From positions 1 to 64,000 of the forward strand of contig NZ_NTHN02000021.1 of NCBI RefSeq assembly GCF_002300555.2: a stretch of 64,000 bases of DNA, given 5' to 3'. This document shows, piece by piece, positions 17,991 through 27,694 of the stretch (positions are counted from its first letter, which is position 1; each line of letters opens with the position of its first letter). The notes beneath the pieces were generated by a model that was given only the letters and a program-made list of their open reading frames with translations, did no database searches and was not told where the DNA came from. The position numbers were made by a program, and so were the translations under genes. The stretch comes from Alloyangia mangrovi (lineage in GTDB: Bacteria; Pseudomonadota; Alphaproteobacteria; Rhodobacterales; Rhodobacteraceae).

Positions 17991-18566
17991 GTGTCACAAG
18001 CAGAAGATCACGAAGGCACCCGAAGAGATTTTCTCTTCTACGCCACCGGCGGTGCCGGCGTAGTCGCCACTGGCGCGGCCGTCTGGCCGCTGGTCAACCA
18101 GATGAACCCGTCGGCCGACGTCCGGGCCCTGAGCACCATTCGAGTTGACGTGTCCGGAGTGGAGACCGGCACCCAGCTCACGGTGAAATGGCTGGGCAAG
18201 CCGGTGTTCATCCGTCGCCGTACCGAAGCCGAAATCGAGGAAGCCCGCGCGGTCACGATGGATCAGCTCGTCGACACCCAGGCCCGGAACGAGAACGTTC
18301 CCGCCGGGTCCGACGCCATCGACCAGAACCGGACCCTCGACGAGGCCGGCGAATGGCTGGTGATGATGGGCGTCTGTACGCATCTGGGCTGCGTGCCTTT
18401 GGGCAATGCCGGTGATTTCACTGCGGGCGGCGTCGGGGGCTGGTTCTGCCCCTGCCACGGGTCGCACTACGATACCGCAGGTCGCATCCGCAAGGGTCCG
18501 GCGCCGCAGAACCTTCACGTTCCCGTGGCTTCCTTCGTGGAAGAAACCACGGTCCTGCTGGGCTAA
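17991..18566 (+). CDS. petA: Ubiquinol-cytochrome c reductase, Rieske iron-sulfur subunit
   Basis: A 191-residue subunit of the cytochrome bc1 complex. It begins with a Tat-type signal-anchor ([20 protein letters not shown]) that tethers the protein in the inner membrane. The [2Fe-2S] cluster motifs CTHLGC and CPCHGS are at about residues 127-132 and 150-155, with the two His ligands inside them. The C-terminus [10 protein letters not shown] matches the family. The start is the GTG at 17991 behind GGAGAA, giving the Rhodobacter-like N-terminus. It is first in petABC. Confidence 0.96.
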   Translation: MSQAEDHEGTRRDFLFYATGGAGVVATGAAVWPLVNQMNPSADVRALSTIRVDVSGVETGTQLTVKWLGKPVFIRRRTEAEIEEARAVTMDQLVDTQARNENVPAGSDAIDQNRTLDEAGEWLVMMGVCTHLGCVPLGNAGDFTAGGVGGWFCPCHGSHYDTAGRIRKGPAPQNLHVPVASFVEETTVLLG

Positions 18567-18578
18567 GGGGAGGCGTCC

Positions 18579-19922
18579 ATGGCTGGTATTCCGCACGACC
18601 ATTACGAACCGAAGACGGGGATCGAGACCTGGGTGCACAAGCGCCTGCCGATCGTCGGTCTTCTTTATGACACCATCATGATCCCCACGCCCAAGAACCT
18701 GAACTGGATGTGGATCTGGGGCATCGTCCTGACCTTCTGCCTCGCGCTGCAGATCATCACCGGCATTGTGCTGGTCATGCACTACACGCCGCATGTCGAC
18801 ATGGCCTTCGCCTCGGTCGAGCACATCATGCGTGACGTGAATGGCGGCTTCATGCTGCGCTACCTGCACGCCAACGGCGCCTCGCTGTTCTTCGTGGCGG
18901 TCTACGCGCATATCTTCCGCGGCCTCTACTACGGCTCGTACAAGGCACCGCGCGAGATCACCTGGATCATCGGCATGCTGATCTACCTCGCGATGATGGG
19001 CACCGCCTTCATGGGCTACGTGCTTCCCTGGGGGCAGATGTCCTTCTGGGGTGCGACGGTGATCACCGGCCTGTTCGGCGCGATCCCGTTCATCGGCGAG
19101 CCGATCCAGACCTGGCTGCTGGGCGGACCGGCGGTGGACAACGCCACGCTGAACCGCTTCTTCTCGCTGCACTACCTGCTGCCCTTCGTGATCGCAGCAC
19201 TGGTTGCCGTGCACATCTGGGCCTTCCACACCACGGGCAACAACAACCCCACCGGTGTTGAGGTTCGCCGGACCTCGAAGGCGGATGCCGAAAAGGACAC
19301 CGTTCCCTTCTGGCCCTACTACGTGATCAAGGACCTCTTCGCCCTGGCGGTGATCCTTGCCGTGTTCTTCGCCATCGTCGGCTTCATGCCGAACTACCTC
19401 GGCCACCCCGACAACTACGTCGAGGCGAACCCGCTGGCGACGCCGGCGCACATCGTGCCCGAATGGTACTTCCTGCCGTTCTACGCGATCCTGCGTGCCT
19501 TCACCTCGGAAGTCTGGGTCGTGCAGATCGCCTCGTTCCTGACGGGCGGCATCGTCGACGCGAAGTTCTTCGGCGTGCTCGCGATGTTCGGCGCGATCAT
19601 CGCCATGGCGCTGGCGCCCTGGCTCGACACCTCGTCGGTGCGCTCGGGCAAGTACCGTCCGCAATTCAAGTGGTGGTTCTGGCTGCTGGTGATCGACTTC
19701 ATCGCGCTGATGTGGCTCGGTGCCATGCCGGCGGAAGAGCCCTATGCCAGCTTCTCGCTGATCGGCGCGGCCTACTGGTTCGGCTACTTCTTCGTGATCC
19801 TGCCGCTGCTCGGCGTGATCGAAAAGCCGCTGCCGATCCCCGCGACCATCGAGGAAGACTTCGAGGCGCATTACGGCAAGACCTCGGACACCGGCGCGAC
19901 CGCGTCGCACCCGGCCGAGTGA
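18579..19922 (+). CDS. petB: Ubiquinol-cytochrome c reductase, cytochrome b subunit
   Basis: A 447-residue membrane protein with eight transmembrane helices that binds two haems b. It contains the family Qo-site motif PEWY ([17 protein letters not shown], near residue 294), the haem-ligand histidines in the second and fourth helices ([12 protein letters not shown] with YAHIFRG, and [12 protein letters not shown] with [10 protein letters not shown]), and [19 protein letters not shown] around the Qo site. The length is Rhodobacter-like. It starts 12 bases after petA with GGGGAGG upstream. Confidence 0.98.
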   Translation: MAGIPHDHYEPKTGIETWVHKRLPIVGLLYDTIMIPTPKNLNWMWIWGIVLTFCLALQIITGIVLVMHYTPHVDMAFASVEHIMRDVNGGFMLRYLHANGASLFFVAVYAHIFRGLYYGSYKAPREITWIIGMLIYLAMMGTAFMGYVLPWGQMSFWGATVITGLFGAIPFIGEPIQTWLLGGPAVDNATLNRFFSLHYLLPFVIAALVAVHIWAFHTTGNNNPTGVEVRRTSKADAEKDTVPFWPYYVIKDLFALAVILAVFFAIVGFMPNYLGHPDNYVEANPLATPAHIVPEWYFLPFYAILRAFTSEVWVVQIASFLTGGIVDAKFFGVLAMFGAIIAMALAPWLDTSSVRSGKYRPQFKWWFWLLVIDFIALMWLGAMPAEEPYASFSLIGAAYWFGYFFVILPLLGVIEKPLPIPATIEEDFEAHYGKTSDTGATASHPAE

Positions 19923-19941
19923 GAGAAAGGATCTGAGGACC

Positions 19942-20730
19942 ATGTTCAAGAAACTCACCCTTTCCGCCGTCGCGGCCCTGGGTCTCTTCACCGGCGGCGC
20001 CTTTGCTGCCGGCGAGGGGGGCCATGTCGAGGACTTCGCCTTTTCCTTCGAAGGTCCCTTCGGGGCCTACGACCAGGCACAGCTGCAGCGCGGCCTGCAA
20101 ATCTTCACCGAGGTCTGCTCGGCCTGCCACGGTCTGAAGTTCGTGCCGCTGCGCACCCTTGGTGACGAGGGCGGCCCCGGCCTGCCCGAGGACCAGGTGC
20201 GCGCCTACGCCGCTCAGAACTTCGAGGTCTTCGACGCCGAGCTGGACGACACCCGTCCGGCGACCCCGACCGACCACTTCCCGGCCAATAACGGCGTCGG
20301 CGCGCCCGACCTATCGCTGATGGCCAAGGCACGCGCGGGCTTCCACGGCCCTTATGGCACCGGCCTGTCGCAGCTGTTCAACGGCATGGGCGGCGCCGAG
20401 TACATCGCCTCGATCCTCACCGGCTACACTGGCGAGACCAAGGTCGAAGCGGGCACCACCTTCTACGAGAACCACGCCTTCTCGACAGGCTGGATCGCCA
20501 TGGCCCCGCCGCTTTCGGGCGAGGACGTGGAATTCGCCGACGGTCACTCGAACGAGCTGCATCACGAGGCGCAGGACATCGCGGCCTTCCTGATGTGGAC
20601 CGCCGAGCCGAAGATGATGGCGCGCAAGCACGCGGGCTTCGTCGGGGTGCTCTTCCTGACGCTGCTGTCGGTGCTGCTGTACCTGACCAACAAGCGCATC
20701 TGGCGCCCGATCAAGTACAAGCCGGAGTGA
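19942..20730 (+). CDS. petC: Ubiquinol-cytochrome c reductase, cytochrome c1
   Basis: A 262-residue protein with a Sec signal peptide (cut after GAFA), the covalent haem site CSACH at about residues 55-59 and the axial-Met region IAMAPPLS near 190. A C-terminal transmembrane anchor ([17 protein letters not shown]) holds it in the inner membrane with the haem domain in the periplasm. Together with PetA and PetB it passes electrons from ubiquinol to soluble or membrane cytochrome c. It is last in the operon and is followed by a terminator. Confidence 0.97.
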   Translation: MFKKLTLSAVAALGLFTGGAFAAGEGGHVEDFAFSFEGPFGAYDQAQLQRGLQIFTEVCSACHGLKFVPLRTLGDEGGPGLPEDQVRAYAAQNFEVFDAELDDTRPATPTDHFPANNGVGAPDLSLMAKARAGFHGPYGTGLSQLFNGMGGAEYIASILTGYTGETKVEAGTTFYENHAFSTGWIAMAPPLSGEDVEFADGHSNELHHEAQDIAAFLMWTAEPKMMARKHAGFVGVLFLTLLSVLLYLTNKRIWRPIKYKPE

Positions 20731-20751
20731 TCTTTGGCTGACGCGAAACAG

Positions 20752-20779
20752 AAGGCCCCGCCGTTTGGCGGGGCCTTTT
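20752..20779 (+). terminator. Rho-independent terminator after petABC
   Basis: AAGGCCCCGCC and GGCGGGGCCTT pair around GTTT (20752-20777), followed by further T residues. It sits between convergent petC and thiQ. Confidence 0.92.
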
Positions 20780-20808
20780 GCGTTTGGAGGGAGGGCTGCG
20801 CCGTCGCG

Positions 20809-21507
20809 CTACTGCCCCAGGTACGCCCGCAGCGCCTCGGGAGGGGCGTCGAATAGCGCCCGCGTCTCGACCGGGGGATGGGCGAGACCCTCGGCGACCA
20901 GCACCGTCTCCTCGGCAAAACGGCGCGCGTCCTGCGGGTCGTGGCTGACCAGCAGCACCAGCGCGCCCAGCTCACCGGCCACCTCTTGCACCAGATCGAG
21001 CATCTGCACCTTCAGCGCCGGTCCCAGCGCCGCAAAGGGCTCGTCGAGCGCGAGGATGGGTCGGGCCTGCAGCAGCACCCGTGCCAGCGCCGCGCGGCTT
21101 TGCTGCCCGCCCGAGAGCGCGCCCGGCTTGCGTGACGAGAGGCCGCCGAGCCCCACGCGCTCCAGCGCCGACTCGAGCTTGCGCCCCTCCGCCGCCGTCA
21201 GCCGCCCGCCGCCCGGGCGCAGGGCCAGACCTAGGTTCCGGGCGAGGCTCAGGTGCGGGAAGAGGTTGTTCTCCTGGAAGAGCATCGCCACGGGGCGCCG
21301 GTCGGGCGGGGTGGCGGTGATGTCCTGTCCCTGCCAGAGCAGACGGCCGGCCTTTGGCGTGAGGAACCCGGCGATCAGGTCGAGCAAAGTCGACTTGCCC
21401 GCGCCAGAGGGGCCGATGATCGCCACCCGGCGCCCGGGAGCGAGACAGAGGTCTGCCGAGAGGCTGTAGTCGCCATCGGTGTAGCGCATATTTTCAAGCG
21501 TCAGCAT
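20809..21507 (-). CDS. thiQ: Thiamin ABC transporter, ATP-binding protein
   Basis: A 232-residue ABC ATPase, the same length as E. coli ThiQ. Walker A is GPSGAGKST, the Q-loop FQENNLFPHLS, the signature LSGGQQSRAALARVL and Walker B ILALDEP. It powers uptake of thiamin and thiamin phosphates. The ATG at 21507 overlaps the end of thiP by 14 bases; a GTG two codons earlier is possible. It is last in the thiBPQ operon. Confidence 0.92.
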   Translation of the reverse strand: MLTLENMRYTDGDYSLSADLCLAPGRRVAIIGPSGAGKSTLLDLIAGFLTPKAGRLLWQGQDITATPPDRRPVAMLFQENNLFPHLSLARNLGLALRPGGGRLTAAEGRKLESALERVGLGGLSSRKPGALSGGQQSRAALARVLLQARPILALDEPFAALGPALKVQMLDLVQEVAGELGALVLLVSHDPQDARRFAEETVLVAEGLAHPPVETRALFDAPPEALRAYLGQ

Positions 21508-23023
21508 TGGCACGGCCTCCCCGGTCGCAGAGCCAGAAGGCCCCGAAGCTGAAGATCAGGAGCAGCAGCGCCGCCCCCGCCGCTGCCTCCATCTGGTAAG
21601 AGCCCATCAGCCGGTAGACCTGCAAGGGCAGGGTCGCGCGTTCGGGATCGGCAAAAAGCGCGATGACGCCGAGATCGCCGATCGACAGCGCCGCCGTCAG
21701 CCCTGCGGCGAAGCCCAGCGGGCGGCGCAGGCGGGGCAGCAGCACCAACCGGACCCAGGCCAGCGGTGTCAGCCCCAGCGCCTGCGCCAGCCGCGCGTAG
21801 TCGGCGCGCACCGCCTCGGCCTCGGGGCGCAGGATGCGCAGGGCGAAGGGCAGGGCGACAAGCGCGTTGACCAGCGTGGTCACCGGCAGCGCCAGCGACA
21901 GGGGGTTGGCGAAAGGGCGCACGATGAGGAAGAGCCCGGTGCCGAGAACCAGCGGCGAGACCGCGAGGCCGACGAGCCCCACCCATTCGCCCCAGCGGCT
22001 CGAGAGGGGCAGCGCCCAGGCCAGGCAGAGCAGCGTCGAGGCCAGCGCCACCGTGAGCGAGTTCCACGCCGCCGCCCATGAGCCCGCGCCAAGCTGCGCC
22101 AGCCCCGGCAGGCCGCGCGCCACGACCATGCCGAGCGGGGTCAGCAGGAAAAGCGCTGCGAGGCCGATCCACACCGCGTCCATCACCCGCGGCAGACCCG
22201 CGCGCCCGTCCCAACGCGTGACCAGCCGGTCGAGCCCCGCGCCAAAGCCGCCGCCGGTGCCGAGCCGCAGCGCCACCAGCCCCGCCGCAAGCGCAAGGCC
22301 GAGCTGGATCATCGAGAGCAGCGCCGCCCGGCCGAGGTCGAAGTCGAAGCGCACCGCCTGGTAGATCGCCAGCTCCACCGTGGTGGCACGCGGCCCGCCG
22401 CCCAGTGTCAGCGCCACGGCAAAGCTCGAGAGGCAGATGACGAAGATCACCGCGCCCGCGCCGGGCGCGATCCGCAGCAGCATCGGCAGTTCAAGCGTAC
22501 GGAACATGGCCCGGGGCGAAAGCCCGAGCGAGACGGCAAGCCGGAAGCGCTCGGCGGGGATCGCCAGCCAGCCCTGAAGCAGCAGTCTCGTCGCCAGCGG
22601 CAGGTTGAAGAAGACATGCGCCAGCACCACGCCGTGCAGCCCGTAGACGCTGAAGCCCGGCAGGCCGAGCGCCCGCAGGCTGCCGTTGATCAGGCCGTTC
22701 TGGCCGAAGACCGCGATCAGCCCCAACACCGCGACGATTGTCGGCAGGATGAAGGGCGCGCCCAGCAGCGAGATCAACAGCCCGCGTCCCGGGAAGCGCC
22801 GCCGTGCCAGCGCGCGGGCGACCGGGATCGCCAGCGCCACCGAGAAGGTCGCCGAGAGCAGCGATTGCCAGAGCGTGAAGCGCAGCGCCTGCCAGTCGCC
22901 GGGGCCGAGCGCGCCCCAGCCTCCGGCACGGGCCAGCACCGCGGCGACCGGGCCGAGCACCAGGGCCAGCACCAACCCTGCCGCGATCAGCGCGGCGCCT
23001 ATTGCGAGAGGCCGCGACGCCAT
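21494..23023 (-). CDS. thiP: Thiamin ABC transporter, permease
   Basis: A 509-residue inner-membrane protein with about twelve membrane segments in two homologous halves, as in the fused ThiP/SfuB-type permeases. Both halves keep an EAA-like coupling loop: ERFRLAVSLGLSPRAMFRTL in the first and DYARLAQALGLTPLAWVRLV in the second. I chose the ATG at 23023, which overlaps the 3' end of thiB by 25 bases; upstream in-frame codons give a basic stretch unlike the family. It forms the channel for the ThiB-ThiQ importer. Confidence 0.92.
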   Translation of the reverse strand: MASRPLAIGAALIAAGLVLALVLGPVAAVLARAGGWGALGPGDWQALRFTLWQSLLSATFSVALAIPVARALARRRFPGRGLLISLLGAPFILPTIVAVLGLIAVFGQNGLINGSLRALGLPGFSVYGLHGVVLAHVFFNLPLATRLLLQGWLAIPAERFRLAVSLGLSPRAMFRTLELPMLLRIAPGAGAVIFVICLSSFAVALTLGGGPRATTVELAIYQAVRFDFDLGRAALLSMIQLGLALAAGLVALRLGTGGGFGAGLDRLVTRWDGRAGLPRVMDAVWIGLAALFLLTPLGMVVARGLPGLAQLGAGSWAAAWNSLTVALASTLLCLAWALPLSSRWGEWVGLVGLAVSPLVLGTGLFLIVRPFANPLSLALPVTTLVNALVALPFALRILRPEAEAVRADYARLAQALGLTPLAWVRLVLLPRLRRPLGFAAGLTAALSIGDLGVIALFADPERATLPLQVYRLMGSYQMEAAAGAALLLLIFSFGAFWLCDRGGRANADA

Positions 23024-23979
23024 GCCTCGATGGCCTCGTCGCGCAGTGCGGCGGCCTCGTCCTCGGAGTAGAACAGCACCTTGCTTGGCAGCTCGAGCTC
23101 CTTGAAACCCTCGGGCCACTGGTCGTGCGGCAGGGCCGCGGGGAAGGACCAGTTGCCGGTGGCGATCATCTGCTGGAACTCGGCGGTCAGGAGGAACTCC
23201 ATGAACTGCTGCGCCAGCTCGGGCTGGTCGGTGGTGGCGAGTTTCGCGGCCAGCTCGACCATGAAGTAGTTCCCCTCGGGGAAGATCAGGGCCTTCTTGC
23301 TGTGATCGTCCTCGGCGATGATGTGATAGGCGGGAGAGGTGGTGTAGCTCAGCACCATGTCGGCCTCGCCGTCGGTGAAGAGCCCGTAGCTTTCCGACCA
23401 GCCCTTGGTGACCGTCAGGATCTTCGGTGCCAGCTTGCGCCAGGCGTCCTCGGCCTTGTCGCCGTAGACCGCCTCGACCCAGAGCGCCATCGCGAGACCC
23501 GAAATCGAGCTGCGTGGGTCCTGGATGACGATCTTCAGGTCATCCGGCGCGTCGAGCAGTTCGGCGAAGCTCGTGGGAGGTTCAGGCAGGCGGGTGCTGT
23601 CGTAGACGAAGGCTGTCTCGCCGTAGTTGTAGGGAAGAAAGGTGTCGTCGGTCCAGTCGATCGGCAGGGTGAGCGGCGAGAGGTCCACGCCATGCGGCGC
23701 GAAGAGGCCGCTCTCGCGCGCCCTCTTGGTCACGTCGGTGTTGAGGCCGAAGACCACGTCGGCCTCGGTCCGCTCCCCCTCGAGCAGCAGTCGCGGCAGC
23801 AGGTCTCCGGGCTTGAACTGCAGGTCGCAGCCGCAGCGCGCCTCGAACATTTCCTCGATCTTCGGGCCGGGGCCCCACTCCGAGACGACATAGTCGCCGG
23901 CGTAGACGGTCAGAACGGGTTCCTGCGCCAGCGCCGTGCTGGCAAAAAGACATCCCGCTGCAAAACTGATGGCCTTCAT
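22999..23979 (-). CDS. thiB: Thiamin ABC transporter, periplasmic substrate-binding protein
   Basis: A 326-residue binding protein with a signal peptide (MKAISFAAGCLFASTALAQ). The mature protein starts PVLTVYAGDYVVSEWGPGPK, close to ThiB/TbpA, and contains DVVFGLNTDV, PYNYGETAFVYD, and the SYTTSPAYH segment typical of thiamin-binding proteins. The ATG at 23979 has GGAGG just upstream. It is the first gene after a TPP riboswitch, so import is expected to fall when thiamin pyrophosphate is plentiful. Confidence 0.93.
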   Translation of the reverse strand: MKAISFAAGCLFASTALAQEPVLTVYAGDYVVSEWGPGPKIEEMFEARCGCDLQFKPGDLLPRLLLEGERTEADVVFGLNTDVTKRARESGLFAPHGVDLSPLTLPIDWTDDTFLPYNYGETAFVYDSTRLPEPPTSFAELLDAPDDLKIVIQDPRSSISGLAMALWVEAVYGDKAEDAWRKLAPKILTVTKGWSESYGLFTDGEADMVLSYTTSPAYHIIAEDDHSKKALIFPEGNYFMVELAAKLATTDQPELAQQFMEFLLTAEFQQMIATGNWSFPAALPHDQWPEGFKELELPSKVLFYSEDEAAALRDEAIEAWRRGLSQ

Positions 23980-24041
23980 GGCATCCTCCAAATTTGCGGC
24001 GAGAGGGTAAGATGGGCCGAAGGGCGCTGCGCCCGGGGCCG

Positions 24042-24133
24042 TGACCTTCCCTCCGCCGGTGTTAACCGGGTCAGGTTCAACGGGTTCGCGAAATGCATCT
24101 CAGCCGGCGCTTGCGCGGACGGCACCCCGAGGT
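24042..24133 (-). promoter_or_regulatory. TPP riboswitch (THI element) controlling thiBPQ
   Basis: Read on the minus strand, the segment has the conserved blocks in order: CGGGGTGCC, then GCTGAGAT, then ACCCGTTGAACCTGA, CCGGTTAACACCGGCG and GAGGGAAGG. These are the helices and the two ligand-binding internal loops of the thiamin pyrophosphate aptamer. It ends about 60 bases before the thiB start codon, so it is placed to control transcription or translation of the importer. Confidence 0.97.
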
Positions 24134-24330
24134 AGCGCAAGACCTAGCCGGGGCAGGGGCGCCTGGCAAGGTGATTTGCCCCGGGCCCGGTCTTGCGGCA
24201 CGCGCGCGGGGCGAGACAATTCCCTTGAGGCGTGGGCCGCACTGGCCTAACAGACTGGCCTGAAAGGCGGGCCTGTTCGACGGGCCCCGGCAGCCATGCG
24301 CCCCGACGGCACGACACAGGAGACCCGACC

Positions 24331-25431
24331 ATGAGCCTCAACACCTTCGGCCATCTCTTCCGCGTGACCACCTGGGGCGAGAGCCACGGTCCGGCGCTTG
24401 GCGCCACGGTGGACGGCTGCCCGCCGGGCGTGCCGATCGATGAGGCGGCGCTGCAGCAATGGCTCGACCTGCGCAAGCCGGGGCAGAACAAATACACCAC
24501 CCAGCGGCGCGAGCCCGACGCGGTGAAGATTCTTTCGGGCGTCTTCGAGGGGCAGACCACCGGCACACCGGTGCAGTTGATGATCGAGAACACCGACCAG
24601 CGCTCGAAGGATTATTCCGAGATCGCCGCGAAGTTCCGTCCGGGCCATGCCGACATCACCTATTTCCAGAAATATGGCCTGCGCGACTTCCGCGGTGGCG
24701 GCCGCTCCTCGGCGCGCGAGACGGCGGCTCGGGTGGCGGCGGGTGGCCTCGCGCGTGCGGCGCTGGCCGAGCTGGCGCCGGGGCTGCAGATCACCGGCTA
24801 CATGGTGCAGATGGGCGCGCAGGCCATCGACCGGTCGCGCTTCGACTGGGAGGAGATCGCGCGCAACCCCTTCTGGTGCCCTGACGCCGATGCGGCCGAG
24901 GGCTGGGCGGATTACCTCGACGGGCTGCGCAAGTCCGGCGACAGCGTCGGTGCGGTGATCGAGGTGACTGCGCGCGGTGTGCCCGCGGGGCTGGGCGCGC
25001 CGATTTACGGAAAGCTCGATACCGATCTTGCGGCGGCGATGATGTCGATCAACGCGGTCAAGGCGGTGGAGATCGGCGAGGGTATGGCCGCGGCAACCCT
25101 TACCGGGTCCGAGAACGCAGACGAGATCACCATGGGGCCGGACGGGCCTGTCTACAGCTCGAACCACGCGGGCGGTATCCTTGGCGGGATCTCCACCGGA
25201 CAGGACGTGGTGGTGCGTTTCGCGGTGAAGCCGACCTCGTCGATCCTCACCCCGCGCCGGACGGTGACCGTGCGCGGCGAGGAGACGGAGATCGTCACCA
25301 AGGGGAGGCATGACCCCTGCGTCGGCATTCGCGCGGTGCCGGTGGGTGAGGCAATGATGGCCTGCGTGATCCTCGATCACCTGCTGCTGCATCGCGGTCA
25401 GATCGGCGCGAACCGCGGACACATCGGCTGA
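24331..25431 (+). CDS. aroC: Chorismate synthase
   Basis: A 366-residue enzyme that converts 5-enolpyruvylshikimate-3-phosphate to chorismate using reduced FMN, the last step of the shikimate pathway. All three family signatures are visible: [18 protein letters not shown] near residue 16, [20 protein letters not shown] near 126, and [17 protein letters not shown] near the C-terminus. The start is ATG 24331 with AGGAG upstream. It stands alone, divergent from thiBPQ. Confidence 0.97.
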   Translation: MSLNTFGHLFRVTTWGESHGPALGATVDGCPPGVPIDEAALQQWLDLRKPGQNKYTTQRREPDAVKILSGVFEGQTTGTPVQLMIENTDQRSKDYSEIAAKFRPGHADITYFQKYGLRDFRGGGRSSARETAARVAAGGLARAALAELAPGLQITGYMVQMGAQAIDRSRFDWEEIARNPFWCPDADAAEGWADYLDGLRKSGDSVGAVIEVTARGVPAGLGAPIYGKLDTDLAAAMMSINAVKAVEIGEGMAAATLTGSENADEITMGPDGPVYSSNHAGGILGGISTGQDVVVRFAVKPTSSILTPRRTVTVRGEETEIVTKGRHDPCVGIRAVPVGEAMMACVILDHLLLHRGQIGANRGHIG

Positions 25432-25604
25432 GCTCGGGCGGCCAACGATCCGGTTTTGCGGTCCGGCCCGGGCGGCAGGCTTTGCCGTCCCGCGGCTGAC
25501 ACGCGCTGTCACGGAGGTGCGCCTCTGGGCCTGTGACGCCAACCGATTGAACGAGAAGCCTCAGGCCGACGGGGCAGGGCGCGCTCGCGGCGGAGGGGCG
25601 TGGC

Positions 25605-27485
25605 TCAGAACTCTTCCCAGCTGACGTCATCCCCGACGGCGGCGGCCCGGGCGGGCGCGGGCGGGGATGCGCGCACGCTCGGCGGCGCGGGTTCGAAATC
25701 CTCGATCGGCACCGCGAGCGGGGTGACTTCGGAACCTTCGGAGACATCGGCGCCGGAAAACCGGTTGAGCTGCGACAGGAGGCGATCGGCTTCGCTGTTG
25801 AGTTGATCGCTGGCGGTGCTTGTTTCGCCGACCATGGCGGCGTTCTGCTGGGTGACCTTGTCGAGCTCCGCGACCCCGACGTTGATTTCCTGCAGGCCGG
25901 CGGCCTGCTCCTTGGCGGCGGTGGCGATCTCGGCGACCAGGTCGGAAACTTCGCTGACGTTGCGCACGATGTCCGAGAGCGCGGTTCCCGTCTGTTCCAC
26001 CAGTTGGCCGCCATCCTTGACCTGTTGCGAGCTGTTGGACACAAGCGCCTTGATTTCCCGCGCGGATTCCGAGGCGCGCTGCGCCAGGGATCGGACTTCC
26101 GAGGCGACCACCGAGAAGCCCTTGCCCGATTCGCCGGCGCGCGCCGCCTCGACCCCGGCGTTCAGCGCGAGGAGGTTGGTCTGGAAGGCGATGTCGTCGA
26201 TGACGCCGATGATCTGGGTGATCTGATCGGAGGAGGCTGCGATGGAGCCCATGGCCGCGAGTGCCTTTTCCATCACTGCGCCGCCCTCTTCGGCGCGGCG
26301 GCGACCCTCGCCGACGCGGCGGTCGGCGTCCTCAGCGCGCTCGGCGGCGGCGCGGACGCTGGAAGAGAGCTGCTCCAGCGCGGCGGCGGATTCCTCGAGT
26401 GTGGCGGCCTGCACCTCGGAGCGCCGCGACATGTCGCGGGACATGGAGGAGAGTTCCTTGGAGTTACGCTGAACCGTGTCGGCGGAGACCCGCAGCGAGC
26501 TGACCAACGTGCCGATCCCCTCGGAGAGGGCGTTGAAATCCTCGCAGAGTTGGACCGCGCTGTGATCGAGGCTACGCCAGTCTTCCGCGTCGAGGCGGTG
26601 GCTGGCATCCCCGCGCGACAGTGTCCCCATGGCGCTGCCGAGGGACTGGAAGAGGGTCAGGCGCCGATCGTTTGCGGCGCGTTCCTGCGCCGTGCTCTGG
26701 TCAGCCTGCAGCAGGCGGCCACGCAGCTCTTCGAGGTTGCGGGCGATTGAGCCGGCCTCATCGCCGCGGTGCTGACCCTCGATCTCGGACGCGTAGTCGC
26801 CCTTGGCGATGCGCTGGACCGCGGCGGCGGCGGTCTGGAACGGGCGCGCCAGCAGCTTGCCGAAGCCGATGATGCAAACGAGCGAGAGGGCCACGGCCAC
26901 AGTATTGGCACCGATCAGCATGACGCGACCCGTGTCGACAGCCTCAGCGGCGCTTTGCTCGGCGCGCTTGGCATGAAGCTGAAGCTCGGTGCGCATGGCG
27001 GAAACCTCGCTGCGCGCCTTGTCGATCGCGGGCAGCAGGACCTTGCTGATGTGGGCATCACGCTCGAAGATGGTGAAGCCGGGGATGGTTAGCGTGTCGA
27101 TCTGCGGGACCAGGCCCTTGGCCAGGGAGGCGACCGCCTGAAGGCGGGTCTGGATTTCGGGGCGCCGCGCGTCGGGCGACAGGGGGGCCATGAAGGCATC
27201 GGCGTTTTGGTCCACCAGGGTCTGTATCGAGAGAAGGTTCTTGCGGAGCTCGTCGAGCGGTTCGGTGCCGCCATGTTCGTAATGCAGGATCGCCAGGCCG
27301 GAGTGGTCGATCTGCGATTGCACGGTGGTCAGCACGGCGCTCTGACGTCGCAGATCGCTGCCGAAGTCGAGACTGTCTGACATGCGCATCTGGATGAAGC
27401 CCGATGCCAGGGCGAGCGCCAGCGTCAGCAGCATGAAGACCGATCCGAGGATCAGCAATTGTACGCGGATGGTGAACCTGCTCAT
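25605..27485 (-). CDS. Methyl-accepting chemotaxis protein
   Basis: A 626-residue membrane receptor. Transmembrane segments lie at about residues 10-32 and 180-205, enclosing a periplasmic helical-bundle-like ligand domain without a recognisable specific family. A HAMP domain ([18 protein letters not shown]) follows. The long cytoplasmic coiled coil ends in the signalling tip, with [20 protein letters not shown] and [20 protein letters not shown]. The C-terminus is a disordered Pro/Ala-rich tail ending VSWEEF, reminiscent of CheR-binding pentapeptides. I chose the ATG at 27485, which directly precedes the first membrane segment. The ligand is unknown. Confidence 0.92.
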   Translation of the reverse strand: MSRFTIRVQLLILGSVFMLLTLALALASGFIQMRMSDSLDFGSDLRRQSAVLTTVQSQIDHSGLAILHYEHGGTEPLDELRKNLLSIQTLVDQNADAFMAPLSPDARRPEIQTRLQAVASLAKGLVPQIDTLTIPGFTIFERDAHISKVLLPAIDKARSEVSAMRTELQLHAKRAEQSAAEAVDTGRVMLIGANTVAVALSLVCIIGFGKLLARPFQTAAAAVQRIAKGDYASEIEGQHRGDEAGSIARNLEELRGRLLQADQSTAQERAANDRRLTLFQSLGSAMGTLSRGDASHRLDAEDWRSLDHSAVQLCEDFNALSEGIGTLVSSLRVSADTVQRNSKELSSMSRDMSRRSEVQAATLEESAAALEQLSSSVRAAAERAEDADRRVGEGRRRAEEGGAVMEKALAAMGSIAASSDQITQIIGVIDDIAFQTNLLALNAGVEAARAGESGKGFSVVASEVRSLAQRASESAREIKALVSNSSQQVKDGGQLVEQTGTALSDIVRNVSEVSDLVAEIATAAKEQAAGLQEINVGVAELDKVTQQNAAMVGETSTASDQLNSEADRLLSQLNRFSGADVSEGSEVTPLAVPIEDFEPAPPSVRASPPAPARAAAVGDDVSWEEF

Positions 27486-27623
27486 GACCCATTCCTGCTT
27501 GAGACATGGCGCTCGGCGCGCCGGACATGTCTTGGCTAGCAGCGGGGGGTAAACAAACCCTTCGTGCGGCCGCGGATCGTCGCGAATTCGATCCGTTTCC
27601 CGCAGGGTCTCTTCGGAAAGACG

Positions 27624-27653
27624 GGCGCCCCCGCAGGGATCTGCGGGGGCGCC
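27624..27653 (-). terminator. Strong hairpin downstream of putA
   Basis: GGCGCCCCCGCAG and CTGCGGGGGCGCC form a perfect 13-bp stem around GGAT. It lies 42 bases after the putA stop on the minus strand. There is no clean T-tract, so it could terminate or protect the transcript end. Confidence 0.7.
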
Positions 27654-27694
27654 GAGGTCACAGTGCACTTGCAGGAAGGCCTGCCGGAGTGCTT